Origin: Salinicoccus sp. Bachu38
Lineage (GTDB): Bacteria > Bacillota > Bacilli > Staphylococcales > Salinicoccaceae
Direction: 5' to 3'
DNA: 64,000 bases
Assembly: GCF_038561955.2 (NCBI RefSeq)
Contig: NZ_CP138333.2
Coordinates: 372,001-436,000, forward strand
This document shows positions 63,437 to 64,000 of this stretch, in pieces. How positions within the stretch are numbered: position 1 is the stretch's first letter; every line of letters starts with the position of its first letter. A model generated the notes under the pieces. It searched no databases. It worked only from the letters and a program-made list of their open reading frames with translations, and was not told where the DNA came from. The position numbers were made by a program, and so were the translations under genes.

Positions 63437-64000
63437 ATGTGGCAGAAATTATTGGACATCCAGAAACGCATCGCTCCGGAAGTCGTCCTGGAATTGCAGA
63501 AGCGCTCCAGCATACTCAAGCAGATTGAATCCCATCAGCCGATTGGACGGCGGACGCTTTCGAGGAAACTGAATATGACGGAAAGAGTCCTACGGAAAGA
63601 AGTGGACTCGCTTCATTCCCTGGGTCTGATTGATATCGACAAAAAGGGCATATCCATCTCCCAATCGGGTATTGAAGTATTGCGGGATTTATCCCCATAC
63701 ATGACCACATTGGATCGAAGAACGGATCTTGCACGCAGGCTCAGGGACAAATACGGCCTGCAGGATTTCTTCATCATCCGTGGTGATGCGGATGAAAGTC
63801 CTGAACTTCAACAGGAACTGTCGAAACTCATGGCTGAAGAATTTCAGAAGATGCTCTTCGACGATGCAATCATTTCCGTGACGGGCGGTTCTACGATGGC
63901 AAACGTCGGGAACTACCTGAATCCTGTGGATGAACACCTGCTGTTCGTTCCGGCTCGGGGAGGGCTCGGGGAGGAGCTGGGAAACCAGGCGAATTCCATA
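63437..64000 (+). CDS. cggR: Central glycolytic genes regulator CggR (3' end outside the window)
   Basis: The frame opens at ATG 63437 (AGAGGTGTTGAGTCTC upstream) and runs to the end of the window with 188 residues visible. An N-terminal winged helix (about residues 15-80; RSSILKQIESHQPIGRRTLSRKLNMTERVLRKEVDSLHSLGLI) is followed by the start of a SorC-type sugar-phosphate-binding domain (DAIISVTGGSTMANVGNYL, about 148-166; ARGGLGEE). CggR represses its own operon, which in Bacillales continues with gapA-pgk-tpi-pgm-eno. Family length is about 335-340, so roughly 150 residues are missing. Confidence 0.93.
   Translation, partial: MWQKLLDIQKRIAPEVVLELQKRSSILKQIESHQPIGRRTLSRKLNMTERVLRKEVDSLHSLGLIDIDKKGISISQSGIEVLRDLSPYMTTLDRRTDLARRLRDKYGLQDFFIIRGDADESPELQQELSKLMAEEFQKMLFDDAIISVTGGSTMANVGNYLNPVDEHLLFVPARGGLGEELGNQANSI

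Overview
The window is a contiguous stretch of ordinary chromosome from a low-to-mid GC Firmicute of the family Staphylococcaceae, most likely Salinicoccus or a close relative. The assignment is an inference from gene order and family content: a GdpS-type GGDEF protein, an EMYY-motif lipoprotein, a YtxJ-type bacillithiol protein, an sst-type siderophore operon next to murB, and the Bacillales order tagO-yigZ-degV-comFA-comFC-hpf-secA-prfB followed by csbA-uvrB-uvrA-yvlB-hprK-lgt-yvoF-TPR-trxB-rapZ-yvcK-whiA-clpP-tRNA-thrE-cggR. I see no insertion sequence, prophage, CRISPR array or rRNA operon.

Layout. 1-3.3 kb: end of a CydC-like ABC exporter, a DegV protein, and a CNNM/CorC ion transporter behind a long structured leader. 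3.3-8.2 kb: a large PLD-plus-helicase-plus-DUF3427 protein on the minus strand, two small membrane proteins (one with a sigma-B promoter) and an MFS exporter. 8.4-14.1 kb: folate pathway genes pabA and a fused pabBC, a tiny membrane protein, a reduced KipI/KipA-like pair, and recQ. 14.1-18.8 kb: a DMT permease and nrdI-nrdE-nrdF behind two NrdR boxes. 18.9-22.6 kb: an FMN riboswitch and ribD-ribE-ribBA-ribH. 22.7-27.9 kb: a FixH/YtkA-like lipoprotein, a degenerate SDR protein, and the Fur-controlled sstABCD operon. 27.9-34.5 kb: murB, EMYY lipoprotein, small membrane protein, YtxJ, GdpS, an LCP ligase, tagO and yigZ. 34.6-41.9 kb: a second DegV, comFA, comFC, hpf, secA and prfB with its +1 frameshift. 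42.2-51.7 kb: a cytochrome c lipoprotein, a LysM-NlpC/P60 hydrolase with a WalR box, a ResA-like thioredoxin, an HD hydrolase, csbA, LexA-controlled uvrB-uvrA and a YvlB-like protein. 51.9-64 kb: hprK, lgt, an acyltransferase, a TPR protein, trxB, rapZ-yvcK-whiA, pspC-like, a TIGR01777 epimerase, CtsR-controlled clpP, tRNA-Arg(CCG), a split ThrE exporter, a glutaredoxin-like protein and the start of cggR.

Control is unusually legible from sequence. I can place NrdR, Fur, LexA, CtsR, WalR, CggR and sigma-B sites and an FMN riboswitch next to the genes they are known to control. No clearly new multi-gene system stands out. The best candidates for something undescribed are the structured leader before the CNNM transporter, the inverted repeat over the promoter and start codon of the PLD-helicase, the minimal KipI-like/KipA-like pair, the ribosome-binding site without a start codon inside the sst operon, and the tRNA-Arg/thrE junction.
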